From HGM13862 sp031553915 (GTDB taxonomy: Bacteria; Bacillota; Dehalobacteriia; UBA4068), in the NCBI GenBank assembly GCA_031553915.1, contig JAVBKT010000003.1, positions 124,001 to 188,000 of the forward strand: 64,000 nucleotides of DNA. The letters are read 5' to 3'. The translations under genes and the position numbers were made by a program. The notes under the pieces were generated by a model. It saw only the letters and a list, made by a program, of their open reading frames with translations, searched no databases and had not been told where the DNA came from. How positions within the stretch are numbered: position 1 is the first letter of the stretch; each line of letters opens with the position of its first letter. Positions 15,544-23,333 of this stretch are shown piece after piece.

Positions 15544-16791
15544 TCACGCCAGCTCTTTATACACTGTTTTATTTCTGCCGCTATTTTTCGCCGCATATAA
15601 GGCCTCATCGGCAGCTTGCAGCGCCTGAACATTTGACTGCTGCTCGGCCGGATTAACCACACATACGCCAATGCTAATTGTCACATATGGCGAAACTCTA
15701 TCTACGGCATGGGGGATATGTAAATCCTCCACATTTTGCCGCGCCTTTTCCACCAGTTCCTTGGCATTATTATTATTGGCGTTAAATACGATCAAAAATT
15801 CTTCTCCGCCAAAACGGCAAACAATATCCTGATTACGGCGAAAACTGTCATGCAGGCTGGTAGCAACTTCTTTGAGACATTCATCCCCCTGCAAATGACC
15901 AAATTTATCATTATAGTCTTTAAAAAAATCAATGTCGGCGATCGCCACTGCCAGCTTTTGCTTTTCTGACAGAGAATATTGCCAAACTCTCTCAAAATCG
16001 CGCGAGAAAGCATACCTGTTGGCAATTCCGGTGATAGTATCAGTCTTGGCAATCGTCTCTAATTGCTGGTTGAAATCCTCCAGGGCATCGTTTTGCTCGG
16101 CCAAATCCGCATTGGATTTAGCCAAGCTGATTGTTTTAAGATAATTTGAGACATACATATTATAAATCATCACTGAGAAGCAAATAGTAATCACAGTGAT
16201 AATAATCAGGTTGGTCCAGGTATCAGTTACTAAAATAGCGCTCCACGAATCCGAATAGCCGCGGGTTAAAAAAAGCGAAAAAAAGAAGACGATAAACAAG
16301 GTCACAATACTAATAATACTCTGCTGTGGGCGCAGGATGGGAAACACCCCGATAATAAGAATAGCAATAATATAACTATTTGCATTGGCAGAGGTAATAA
16401 TATTTAAAAAAGAAAAAACCATCTGAATGCCTAAATACAAATAAAGTAAGCTGAAAATAAGCATATCCTGGATACGCGCGCTTTTTATTTTATCTTTTTT
16501 CACCAACAGCAGCAAAATAAAATAAACAATACCAAGCGTCAGCGTTATTAATGAAAGCGCGACATAAACCATGATATTGCTATTTTGGTAATCATTAGGA
16601 ATAAGTATATTCAGCAGATTTAAAAGAATCTGGATACCGATGATATAAAGCGCAAAAGCATACATACGGTTGACATTGGTCTTGCGCAGCGCCGCAGCAA
16701 AATTAGCCTTTTCTTCAAGCGGGACCCGCTGAAAAAGCCTGAACTTATCCTCAGAATTATTTAAATATATTTTTTGCTTGCTCTCTGACAC
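15544..16791 (-). CDS. Membrane diguanylate cyclase (GGDEF)
   Basis: A 415-residue protein with about six membrane segments in residues 45-215, a short coiled linker (LAEQNDALEDFNQQLETIA), and a C-terminal GGDEF domain. The active-site loop reads RFGGEEF. The product inhibition site RxxD (RNQD) lies exactly five residues before it, so the cyclase should be active and feedback-controlled by c-di-GMP. The substrate-binding ADIDFFKDYND is intact. No PAS or EAL domain is seen; the membrane part is the likely input. Monocistronic with its own terminator. Confidence 0.92.
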   Translation of the reverse strand: MSESKQKIYLNNSEDKFRLFQRVPLEEKANFAAALRKTNVNRMYAFALYIIGIQILLNLLNILIPNDYQNSNIMVYVALSLITLTLGIVYFILLLLVKKDKIKSARIQDMLIFSLLYLYLGIQMVFSFLNIITSANANSYIIAILIIGVFPILRPQQSIISIVTLFIVFFFSLFLTRGYSDSWSAILVTDTWTNLIIITVITICFSVMIYNMYVSNYLKTISLAKSNADLAEQNDALEDFNQQLETIAKTDTITGIANRYAFSRDFERVWQYSLSEKQKLAVAIADIDFFKDYNDKFGHLQGDECLKEVATSLHDSFRRNQDIVCRFGGEEFLIVFNANNNNAKELVEKARQNVEDLHIPHAVDRVSPYVTISIGVCVVNPAEQQSNVQALQAADEALYAAKNSGRNKTVYKELA

Positions 16792-17023
16792 ACTTATGCT
16801 CTCTTTTTGTTAATTAATTGGCTCATGTCCGCTTCGGTCAAGCAAAGGCAGCGCCGACCAAGTTTACAAAACACTAAATCATGCTAGTCATATTTTATAG
16901 ATCATCAAGATAAATGTCAATACACTGGTTACGCTTTTTTCGCAAAAAATACTTTTTTTGTAACCGTCGCTGCATATAAAAGTCACTCTGGTATGCTTGA
17001 TACAGATGTGATATGATACCATT

Positions 17024-17842
17024 ATGCTTAGTTTTATCAAAAAACCAACAACTGCAAATGAAGTTGCCACACCTCCTCAGCCGCGTATTTGGGAGCTGGA
17101 TTTTATCCGCGGCCTATGCGTGGCGATGATGGTAATTGATCATACCCTTTTTGACATGGGTTTCCTCTTTTTGCAAGAATGGTTCCCGCAGGGAGAGGGC
17201 GGTGTGATCTTTTATATCTGCTCTTTTGCTAAAAATATCTATTGGGAGCATCCCCTGCGCCTCATCCTCCATACTCTGGCTTTGGTCGGCTTTATCGGCG
17301 CCTGCGGCATCAGCTGCTCACTTTCCCGCTCCAATCTCAAGCGGGGGTTGAAATTGCTGGTGGTAGCGCTGTTGCTCACCGCAGTCACAGCCCTGCTGGA
17401 TCATTTTATCGGCTACAACCAGTTTCTGATTAGCTTTGGCATTCTCCATCTGCTCGCTATTGCCATTTTGATCTACGCTGCCCTGCGCCCGCTGGGGCAT
17501 ATTCCAGCTCTGGCTTTGGGTGTTGCCATTATTGTGGTCGGCTTTATTATTGACCCGGCAGCTAATCAAAGCGACAATTTCATCCTGCTGGCGCTGGGGC
17601 TGACGCATAAGGGCTTTTCCGCTGATTATTTCCCGCTGATCCCTTATTTGGGCTGGTTCCTCGTTGGCGCCTCCTTGGGCGCGGTCATCTATAAAAAGAA
17701 AACAAGCCTCTTCCCCAATAGTGGGAAGGCAAAATTTTTCCGTCCTTTCTACTGGTTAGGCAGGCATGCCTTAATCGTCTATATCCTTCATCAACCGCTG
17801 ATTTTTGGCTTGCTGTGGCTGCTGGGAGCCATTTTTGCTTAA
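17024..17842 (+). CDS. HGSNAT/DUF1624-like membrane acyltransferase
   Basis: A 272-residue membrane protein with about seven hydrophobic segments. The N-terminal motif WELDFIRGLCVAMMVIDHTLF carries the RG and DH residues diagnostic of the heparan-alpha-glucosaminide N-acetyltransferase catalytic domain (DUF1624). The C-terminal RHALIVYILHQPLIF segment also matches. Bacterial members are thought to acylate cell-surface glycans from a cytosolic acyl donor, but no substrate is established. The ATG at 17024 has no strong ribosome-binding site. It is convergent with spoIIP, 6 nt apart. Confidence 0.82.
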   Translation: MLSFIKKPTTANEVATPPQPRIWELDFIRGLCVAMMVIDHTLFDMGFLFLQEWFPQGEGGVIFYICSFAKNIYWEHPLRLILHTLALVGFIGACGISCSLSRSNLKRGLKLLVVALLLTAVTALLDHFIGYNQFLISFGILHLLAIAILIYAALRPLGHIPALALGVAIIVVGFIIDPAANQSDNFILLALGLTHKGFSADYFPLIPYLGWFLVGASLGAVIYKKKTSLFPNSGKAKFFRPFYWLGRHALIVYILHQPLIFGLLWLLGAIFA

Positions 17843-17848
17843 AGCAGC

Positions 17849-18664
17849 TTATAATAATTTAGCGAGCGCCTCCGCCAATAATTTGGCGGAGTTTTTTGCT
17901 TCTTCGACACTGTTTGTTTCCGAACCAATCTCCACTAAAATAGCCTGCGTGCCAATATGTTGATTATAGCGCCCGCTATAGACTTTGGGCAGACGCATAA
18001 TCCCCGGCAGCATTTCATCTATCGTATCGTTTAGGGAATTGGCAAAGGCCTGATTGCTTTGCCAATTGGGGTGCGGCAGATTATCATTGCTGCCAATGAT
18101 CAGCAGCATCCGCGCATAAGCAATGCCGCCGCTGGCCAGATGAGTATTCAGCCCCTCAATGGCTGAATCACGATGCACATCAATAAACAGCTCAATATCC
18201 GGGTACTCTTTCTTGACCTTTTCTAGGGCAGCCAAAGAATTGCCATAGGCTGCGTTCCAGTCCGGAGCGTCAAAAACATCGGTCAAAAGGATGACGCCTA
18301 TCCCCTGCATCTCCAGCGCCTCGGCCAAAGCAGTGGCAGCGCTGAACACGCCGCCGGGCACGCCGTTTTTGCGGGTTTGTCCTGAATATTGTTCAGAGGT
18401 ATGCGTAGAATAAACCACTGCCCGCGGAGTCAGCTCTCTTTTTTCATCCGTACTGTTTTGCTGATTGTTCCCTCCGCTGAGAATCAAAATATTTTCGCCC
18501 GGGTCAGCTTTTTCGGGCCGGTCCTGCTCGCTTAAGACCACGGCAGAGGCGCTATTCGGAACCAAGTGAACGCCAAGGCTAAATCCAGTCAAAAACAGTA
18601 AATAAAACAGCGCAACTATAGCAACAGCCTTCCAGCTGAGATAAATTTTTGGGGTTTTTCGCAT
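17849..18664 (-). CDS. spoIIP: Stage II sporulation protein P (SpoIIP)
   Basis: A 271-residue membrane-anchored amidase/endopeptidase that degrades peptidoglycan during engulfment together with SpoIID and SpoIIM. A basic start and one membrane segment (about 11-33) anchor it outside the membrane. The metal-dependent amidase domain shows YSTHTSEQY, FIDVHRDS and VEIGSETN, holding the metal and catalytic residues. It is shorter than Bacillus SpoIIP, mainly through a reduced linker after the anchor. ATG 18664 follows GGAGG by 6 nt. That site sits in the right arm of a near-perfect palindrome. rpsT lies just upstream. Confidence 0.92.
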   Translation of the reverse strand: MRKTPKIYLSWKAVAIVALFYLLFLTGFSLGVHLVPNSASAVVLSEQDRPEKADPGENILILSGGNNQQNSTDEKRELTPRAVVYSTHTSEQYSGQTRKNGVPGGVFSAATALAEALEMQGIGVILLTDVFDAPDWNAAYGNSLAALEKVKKEYPDIELFIDVHRDSAIEGLNTHLASGGIAYARMLLIIGSNDNLPHPNWQSNQAFANSLNDTIDEMLPGIMRLPKVYSGRYNQHIGTQAILVEIGSETNSVEEAKNSAKLLAEALAKLL

Positions 18665-18670
18665 AAATAA

Positions 18671-18696
18671 CCTCCACATAGATATCTATGCGGAGG
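18671..18696 (-). promoter_or_regulatory. Hairpin sequestering the spoIIP ribosome-binding site
   Basis: The segment is a 26-nt near-perfect palindrome, CCTCC...CATAGATATCTATG...GGAGG. Read as minus-strand RNA the only non-Watson-Crick position becomes a G-U pair. The 3' GGAGG is the Shine-Dalgarno sequence of spoIIP, 6 nt before its ATG. Folding would hide the site. It starts just after the rpsT terminator. Confidence 0.65.
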
Positions 18697-18699
18697 CAA

Positions 18700-18731
18700 A
18701 AAAATAATGCGCCGCAAGGCGGCGCAATTTT
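18700..18731 (-). terminator. Rho-independent terminator of rpsT
   Basis: TGCGCCGC (18708-18715) pairs with GCGGCGCA (18719-18726) around a 3-nt loop. On the minus strand the stem is followed by TTATTTTTTT. It comes directly after the rpsT stop codon; a T-run on the other side makes it potentially bidirectional. Confidence 0.85.
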
Positions 18732-18992
18732 TTACATATTATTATAGGCTTTGTACAGTTGTGACTTCTGCCGTGAAGCGGCATTTTTATGAATAATGCC
18801 TTTGCTGGCAGTCTTATCAAGAATGCTGACAGATGCAAGCAACTCACGCTCAGCAGCGGTTTTATTACCATCTTCAACAGCCGCAGTAAACTTTTTCAGC
18901 TGGGTTTTCATCGCGTTTTTTCTGGCCATATTACGCATTCTTCTCGTTTCGGCAATCACAACGCGTTTTTTAGCGGATTTGATATTGGGCAT
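18732..18992 (-). CDS. rpsT: 30S ribosomal protein S20
   Basis: An 86-residue basic primary 16S rRNA-binding protein. The start MPNIKSAKKRV, the middle ARKNAMKTQLKKF and the C-terminal GIIHKNAASRQKSQLYKA are characteristic, with three long helices expected. AGGAGGTGAAGAC precedes the ATG. In S20 the start region is often under autogenous control, but no clear structure was identified here. It is followed by its own terminator and then spoIIP. Confidence 0.97.
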   Translation of the reverse strand: MPNIKSAKKRVVIAETRRMRNMARKNAMKTQLKKFTAAVEDGNKTAAERELLASVSILDKTASKGIIHKNAASRQKSQLYKAYNNM

Positions 18993-19133
18993 GTCTTCAC
19001 CTCCTACATCAAGATTATCTATAATTATAAACTTTTAATTATCTGCAAACGCAAGGGTTATTGTACCATGCGTCAACAATAATTGCAAGCAAAAATTGCA
19101 AAATTTTTGCTTTTGCCGCACCTTGCCTAAAGG

Positions 19134-19841
19134 CTAGCCTTTATAGTAATACGCGAACTTTATCACACCCAGAGCATGGGCGGATATCTGGCCCGGATTA
19201 AAAATCAGCCAGATGCAATCATCATCAATATACCAATTTTCGCTGAGCAAAGCGATTTCCACCGCTTCTTCCAGATTAGGATAATATGAATCTTTATCTG
19301 TGCCAGCATTAATCTGGTTCAAAACATTATTTTTGAGCGCCGTCTGATAGCCTTCCGGTAATAGATCTGCCAACTGTACCTGCTCTCCACTTTGCAGATC
19401 ATAAACATATGCCAATAGATAAGCATTGGGGTGGGCGGCGCCTTCTGTCATATCATAGCCGTCAGCGACAATGCTGATATATTGCTCGCCCAAATAGGCC
19501 AGCGAATATATGCGCTCATGAGTGAAAACAAGATTGGCATTTTCCGCAGCCAGCATCTGGTCATAACCGGCAATCTCCACATAATAGTCGTCCATCATCG
19601 TTTGGAGGGCTTGATCGATTTTGGCCGCAGCCTCGTTCACGCCATGATAAGCCAGGGAGGCATAACCGCACTTGACGGTGCCGTTAACCTGGTAATCCTC
19701 TGCCAGATCATAGATCACAGTCTGAGAATCCAGGCCGGTGACCACGCCGTCCGCGGCCGGAGGATCCTGTTGCTCCTGACAGGCGGTGAGGCAAAAAAGC
19801 ATAAGTATGAAGAGTATTGTTAGCAGTAATATTTTTTTCAT
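19134..19841 (-). CDS. Lipoprotein with DUF3298/RsiV-like domain
   Basis: A 235-residue exported lipoprotein. ATG 19841 is chosen because AGAGGA lies 7 nt upstream. Residues 1-18 form a lipoprotein signal peptide with the lipobox LTAC. After a linker, residues about 45-150 resemble the DUF4163 region and 150-230 the DUF3298 domain (EGAAHPNAYLLAYVYDLQSGEQVQLADLL is typical in two parts). This combination occurs in PdaC and in the anti-sigma factor RsiV, where DUF3298 binds lysozyme. There is no cytoplasmic anti-sigma domain, so a direct RsiV role is unlikely. It starts 11 nt after an aldo/keto reductase gene. Confidence 0.75.
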   Translation of the reverse strand: MKKILLLTILFILMLFCLTACQEQQDPPAADGVVTGLDSQTVIYDLAEDYQVNGTVKCGYASLAYHGVNEAAAKIDQALQTMMDDYYVEIAGYDQMLAAENANLVFTHERIYSLAYLGEQYISIVADGYDMTEGAAHPNAYLLAYVYDLQSGEQVQLADLLPEGYQTALKNNVLNQINAGTDKDSYYPNLEEAVEIALLSENWYIDDDCIWLIFNPGQISAHALGVIKFAYYYKG

Positions 19842-19852
19842 CAGCATATCCT

Positions 19853-20860
19853 CTAAATTCCAAACAGCGCTTTGAGCTCTTGCATTTTCAAGATAATCGG
19901 CAGTTGATACGGGCAACGTTTTTCACATTCGCCGCAAGCAATACAATCACTGGCATGGGCTTTATAATTTAGATATCTGCCTTTGGCCCATTCAGCCAAA
20001 TCATATTTTTGCAGATAGTTGGCCATGGTAAAGCAGGCTGGGATATCAATGCCCGCACTGCAGGGGGCGCAGTAGCCGCAGCGCCGGCAAAAATTATCCG
20101 CCAGACGCAGACGAATAGCTGCAATCTCCTCCTGGTCTTGCTCGGTCAGGGGGCTCAAATCATCAACCGCAGCTGTATTTTCTTCTACCTCTGCCACAAA
20201 AGCCATGCCGGGAATAATAATACTCACCTGATCATCCTGCAACAGATAACGTATCGCCAGCCTGCCGCTTTCGATATTACCGCCGGCCAAAGGCTTCATG
20301 GCAATAAAACCGACATTACGCTCTTTAGCTATTTGCATAGCTGCCTGGCCTTGCTGCTCCACGCAATTATAGGGGAACATGATCGTCTCAATCTCCGCAT
20401 AATCAAGCAATTTCATAAACGCTTCCGGAGAATGGGCGGTGGCGCCCATATGCCCAATTTTGCCCTCTTGGATCGCCTCGCGGATGGCCTCGGCAGCGCC
20501 GCCCGGGCTCATGGCTGCCTTAATCTCTGCCACTGATAGATTATGCATCTGGTAGAGGTCAATATAATCAGTATGAAAATTTTTGCGGCTGAGTTCAATA
20601 TCGTCCCGCATAGCAGCGGCAGTACGCGCCATGCTTTTGCTGGCGAGGATAAATTTATCGCGCCTCCCGAGCAGGGCATTGCCTAAATATGTTTCCGAGA
20701 CGCTGTAGCCTCTGGCGCTGTCAATAAAATTGATGCCGCAATGAAGGCAAGCGTCTATCAGCTTATTGGTGGCTTCCTGGTCAATACGCTGGATGGGGAT
20801 ACCGCCCAAGCCGACCCGGGAAACACTCAGCCCTGTTTTGCCCAAAGTGCGATATTGCAT
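19853..20860 (-). CDS. Aldo/keto reductase with C-terminal [4Fe-4S] ferredoxin module
   Basis: A 335-residue protein. Residues 1-about 255 form an aldo/keto reductase barrel with catalytic elements DSARGYS (Asp and Tyr), ASKSM (Lys) and LYQMHN (His). The C-terminal part carries two iron-sulfur motifs, CRRCGYCAPCSAG and CIACGECEKRCPYQLP, a fusion common in strict anaerobes and likely to couple carbonyl reduction to ferredoxin-type electron flow. ATG 20860 follows GGAGG by 7 nt. The structured repeat element ends 24 nt upstream of this start, so the element lies in the probable leader of this gene. Confidence 0.9.
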   Translation of the reverse strand: MQYRTLGKTGLSVSRVGLGGIPIQRIDQEATNKLIDACLHCGINFIDSARGYSVSETYLGNALLGRRDKFILASKSMARTAAAMRDDIELSRKNFHTDYIDLYQMHNLSVAEIKAAMSPGGAAEAIREAIQEGKIGHMGATAHSPEAFMKLLDYAEIETIMFPYNCVEQQGQAAMQIAKERNVGFIAMKPLAGGNIESGRLAIRYLLQDDQVSIIIPGMAFVAEVEENTAAVDDLSPLTEQDQEEIAAIRLRLADNFCRRCGYCAPCSAGIDIPACFTMANYLQKYDLAEWAKGRYLNYKAHASDCIACGECEKRCPYQLPIILKMQELKALFGI

Positions 20861-20884
20861 AAGCACACCTCCGTTTCAGCTGAT

Positions 20885-21249
20885 TAGCCATTAGGGATGC
20901 GAACCCATGCGCCCCGGACGGCATTTGGTCGAGCTGGAGCTTTGTTATCGTTCCTAGGCAGGCGTCCAGCCTGCCTTCGTCACTCTGCCTGGCCCAGCCC
21001 GACCATCCCTCCGTCGGGGGTGTTAGCAGTTTTGACTGGAAAACAGTGAGACCTAGCTGGCTTTTGCCTATGGCAAAATCTCAGCTATGCATTAAGTTAA
21101 AACTCAAGATGAAACATCTTAGTTTTAACTAAACAGATCCTGGTGAAAAAATTATTTTTCGTAGTATATCTACGGGAAATAATTTTTTCAATGAGAGCTG
21201 CCAGCGTTTTCCAGTCAAAACCGTATGGGGTTCGCATTCCTAATGGCTA
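20885..21249. repeat. Structured dispersed repeat, copy 1 (365 bp, with 83-bp internal insertion)
   Basis: The ends are inverted repeats: TAGCCATTAGGGATGCGAAC at 20885-20904 and its complement with one change at 21230-21249, flanked by TA. Inside, TGGTCG/CGACCA and CTGG/CCAG enclose two hairpins (GGAGC/GTTCC and GGCAGGC/GCCTGCC). GTTTTGACTGGAAAAC (21029-21044) pairs over 16 bp with 21206-21221 and encloses a long hairpin at 21144-21190 with loop TATAT. Copy 2 at 28275 has the same architecture with compensatory changes. Positions 21051-21133 are absent from copy 2 and add two further hairpins. No coding capacity is seen. It could be a MITE or a structured RNA. Confidence 0.85.
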
Positions 21250-21308
21250 AAGAAAAGGGCAAGCATAAAATCTATACCTGCCGTTTGAGCCAAAGCAAAT
21301 AAGAACTA

Positions 21309-22058
21309 TTACAGCTGTTCCATAATTTCGTCGCTGACATCATAATTGGCATAGACTGCGCTGACATCATCATTGTCTTCCAGCGCGTCCAGCAGCTTGA
21401 ACAGTTTCTGCGCGCTGTCCACATCCTCAATGGTGATGGTGTTAGACGGCTTCATAATAATATCCGCGGCGCTGATTTCAAAGCCGGCGTCAATTAAAGC
21501 GGCGCGGACAGCTTCCAAATCATTACTGTTGGTGTAAACCGTAGCATTGGCCTCGTCCTCTTCGATATCTTCCGCGCCAGCATCCAAAGCTATCTCAATC
21601 AGCGTATCGCTGTCTTTGCCATTAAGATCAACCACGATCTCGCCGACCCGCTCAAACATATAGCTGACGCAGCCGGTTTCGCCCAGATTGCCATTATTAC
21701 GGCTGAAAATGTAACGGATTTCACTGGCAGTACGGTTGCGGTTATCGGTCATCATTTCACAAAGCACCGCCACGCCGCCAATGCCATAGCCCTCATAAGT
21801 AAATTCTTCAATGGCAGCGGCGCCGTCTCCCACCCCTGCTGCTTTTTCAATACAGCGTTTAATATTATCAGCCGGCATATTATTGCTCTTGGCCTTTTGA
21901 ATACATAGTTTCAGGCGGAAATTACCATCAGGATCCGGGCCGCCAGCTCTGACAGCTACCTGAATCTCTTTGGCGAGCTTGGTAAATATTTTACCCCGCT
22001 CAGCGTCATTGGCTCCTTTTTTGCGCTTAATATTCGCCCATTTAGAATGTCCTGACAT
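21309..22058 (-). CDS. yebC: YebC/PmpR family regulatory protein
   Basis: A 249-residue protein of the YebC family, with the invariant start MSGHSKWANIKRKKG, then ARAGGPDPDGNFRL-like AVRAGGPDPDGN and YEGYGIGGVAVLCE. Members bind DNA as transcription factors and, in recent work, have been linked to translation of proline stretches. The length and domain content are normal. It is monocistronic, with about 100 nt to the upstream UPF0280 gene and the structured repeat downstream. Confidence 0.95.
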   Translation of the reverse strand: MSGHSKWANIKRKKGANDAERGKIFTKLAKEIQVAVRAGGPDPDGNFRLKLCIQKAKSNNMPADNIKRCIEKAAGVGDGAAAIEEFTYEGYGIGGVAVLCEMMTDNRNRTASEIRYIFSRNNGNLGETGCVSYMFERVGEIVVDLNGKDSDTLIEIALDAGAEDIEEDEANATVYTNSNDLEAVRAALIDAGFEISAADIIMKPSNTITIEDVDSAQKLFKLLDALEDNDDVSAVYANYDVSDEIMEQL

Positions 22059-22162
22059 AAAATCCTCTTCTTTCTCTTGATCATTTATTTTTTATGTATA
22101 TAGTTTATCATAAATTAAGCCAAGTGGAAAGGGGCAAGACGCCAAAGACTAATTTTGACTGC

Positions 22163-22906
22163 CTATAGCTGCACCAACTCTATCTCCCCGGCCGCAGCCA
22201 GCTTGTCTTTAGCAATAATCAGGGCTGCGCTGACCCCTGCTATGCCCATGGCAAAATCACAGGCTGCCGCGACATCCTCCGGCTTTTGCACCAGATTGCC
22301 CGCTGCGGTGGCCACAGCATCTGCCAGCACCGTATCAGCGGCGACAATCATCGCGGCATCTGCCCTGCCATAGCTAAAGCTGCTGCCAACAGTTCCGGAG
22401 CTGGTGCAAATTCCCGAGGGGAGCTGCTCCGGCTGCAATTTGACCGCTATTTTACCGCTAAAGGGGCTGCGCTCTCCGGCATAAATGCCAATCAACCGTG
22501 CTGTCCCGGAGTGCAGGAAGATGTCTCCGCCGTTTTCGACAATAACCGTATTGGGATGAACCAGTTCAAGAATCTGCCTGCCCACCAGCTGGGAAAAATA
22601 TCCCGCCACCGCAGCCATTGGCCCTACTCCGGCTATAGCCGCGGCCTCTGCCATTTTGCGCGCTACTGTTGGCGCAAAAACAGGCAAAACGAGCGGCTGA
22701 TGGCTAGAGGCAAACAGAGGGTATTCGCTGATAAAATTCTGCAATTGCGCCCTCGTCTCAATAATTTTCTCTTGACATTTGTGCCTGAGCGCCTCATCCC
22801 AAAGACAAGCAGGGAGACAAATCATCAGATCCGTCTCCCCAACTACCAGTTGATGCTGCTCTAAATCAGGATCAAAATAAACCCTGTAATCACGTTCTTG
22901 AATCAT
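22163..22906 (-). CDS. UPF0280/COG2122 family protein (ApbE-like), homocysteine cluster
   Basis: A 247-residue protein of the UPF0280 family, distantly related to ApbE flavin transferases. Visible blocks are APTVARKMAEAAAIAGVGPMAAVAG split across the N-terminal half, VENGGDIFLH, SFSYGRADA and DAVATAAGNLV. In methanogens and sulfate reducers this family co-occurs with DUF39 and NIL-ferredoxin proteins in homocysteine formation from aspartate semialdehyde and sulfide. Here it is the third gene of exactly that set, 7 nt after the ferredoxin gene. Its biochemical step is not known to me. Confidence 0.88.
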   Translation of the reverse strand: MIQERDYRVYFDPDLEQHQLVVGETDLMICLPACLWDEALRHKCQEKIIETRAQLQNFISEYPLFASSHQPLVLPVFAPTVARKMAEAAAIAGVGPMAAVAGYFSQLVGRQILELVHPNTVIVENGGDIFLHSGTARLIGIYAGERSPFSGKIAVKLQPEQLPSGICTSSGTVGSSFSYGRADAAMIVAADTVLADAVATAAGNLVQKPEDVAAACDFAMGIAGVSAALIIAKDKLAAAGEIELVQL

Positions 22907-22913
22907 AGCGCTC

Positions 22914-23330
22914 CTAAAAATCCATCGTCACCGCACCCACCGGGCAGGCGTCAATGCACATATGGCAAACCACACATTTGTCGCTGCAAAACATCACTGT
23001 CATCTCCGGACGAGTCAAAGACAGGGCCTTTGATGGGCAAACAGCAGTACAAGCGCCGCATTGCGTGCAGGTGTCCTCATCCCAGCTGACTTTATCCGCC
23101 AAAAATTTTACACCAATGCCCAATTCCTGCAATTTGCTCATGGCTTTTTGATAATTGGCTTCTGTGCCGGTTAGGCCCAAGAGCATCTGCCCCTCTTGGT
23201 CGGGATTAATCGCTGCTTTAATAATATTAGGGATCAGCTCATATTCCTTGACCAGCAGATAAACAATAGGCTCACTGGCTGTATCAGCAGAATAATGAAG
23301 GATGACTTTTTTATTAATTGTTTCGCTCAT
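22914..23330 (-). CDS. NIL-domain protein with two [4Fe-4S] clusters
   Basis: A 138-residue protein. Residues about 1-75 form a NIL domain (small ligand-binding fold first seen next to methionine transporters). Residues about 85-138 hold two ferredoxin motifs, CTQCGACTAVCP and CVVCHMCIDACP. The same domain order occurs in the electron-donor partner of DUF39 in anaerobic homocysteine biosynthesis. It starts 3 nt after the DUF39 stop and is followed 7 nt later by the UPF0280 gene, so the three are one operon. Confidence 0.92.
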   Translation of the reverse strand: MSETINKKVILHYSADTASEPIVYLLVKEYELIPNIIKAAINPDQEGQMLLGLTGTEANYQKAMSKLQELGIGVKFLADKVSWDEDTCTQCGACTAVCPSKALSLTRPEMTVMFCSDKCVVCHMCIDACPVGAVTMDF

Positions 23331-23333
23331 CTT

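Noticed and set aside
16792..17023. Possible c-di-GMP riboswitch upstream of the GGDEF gene
   Set aside because: CAAAGGCAGCGCCGACC on the plus strand loosely recalls GEMM elements, but the conserved GGRAA/receptor parts and the two-helix arrangement are absent on both strands.
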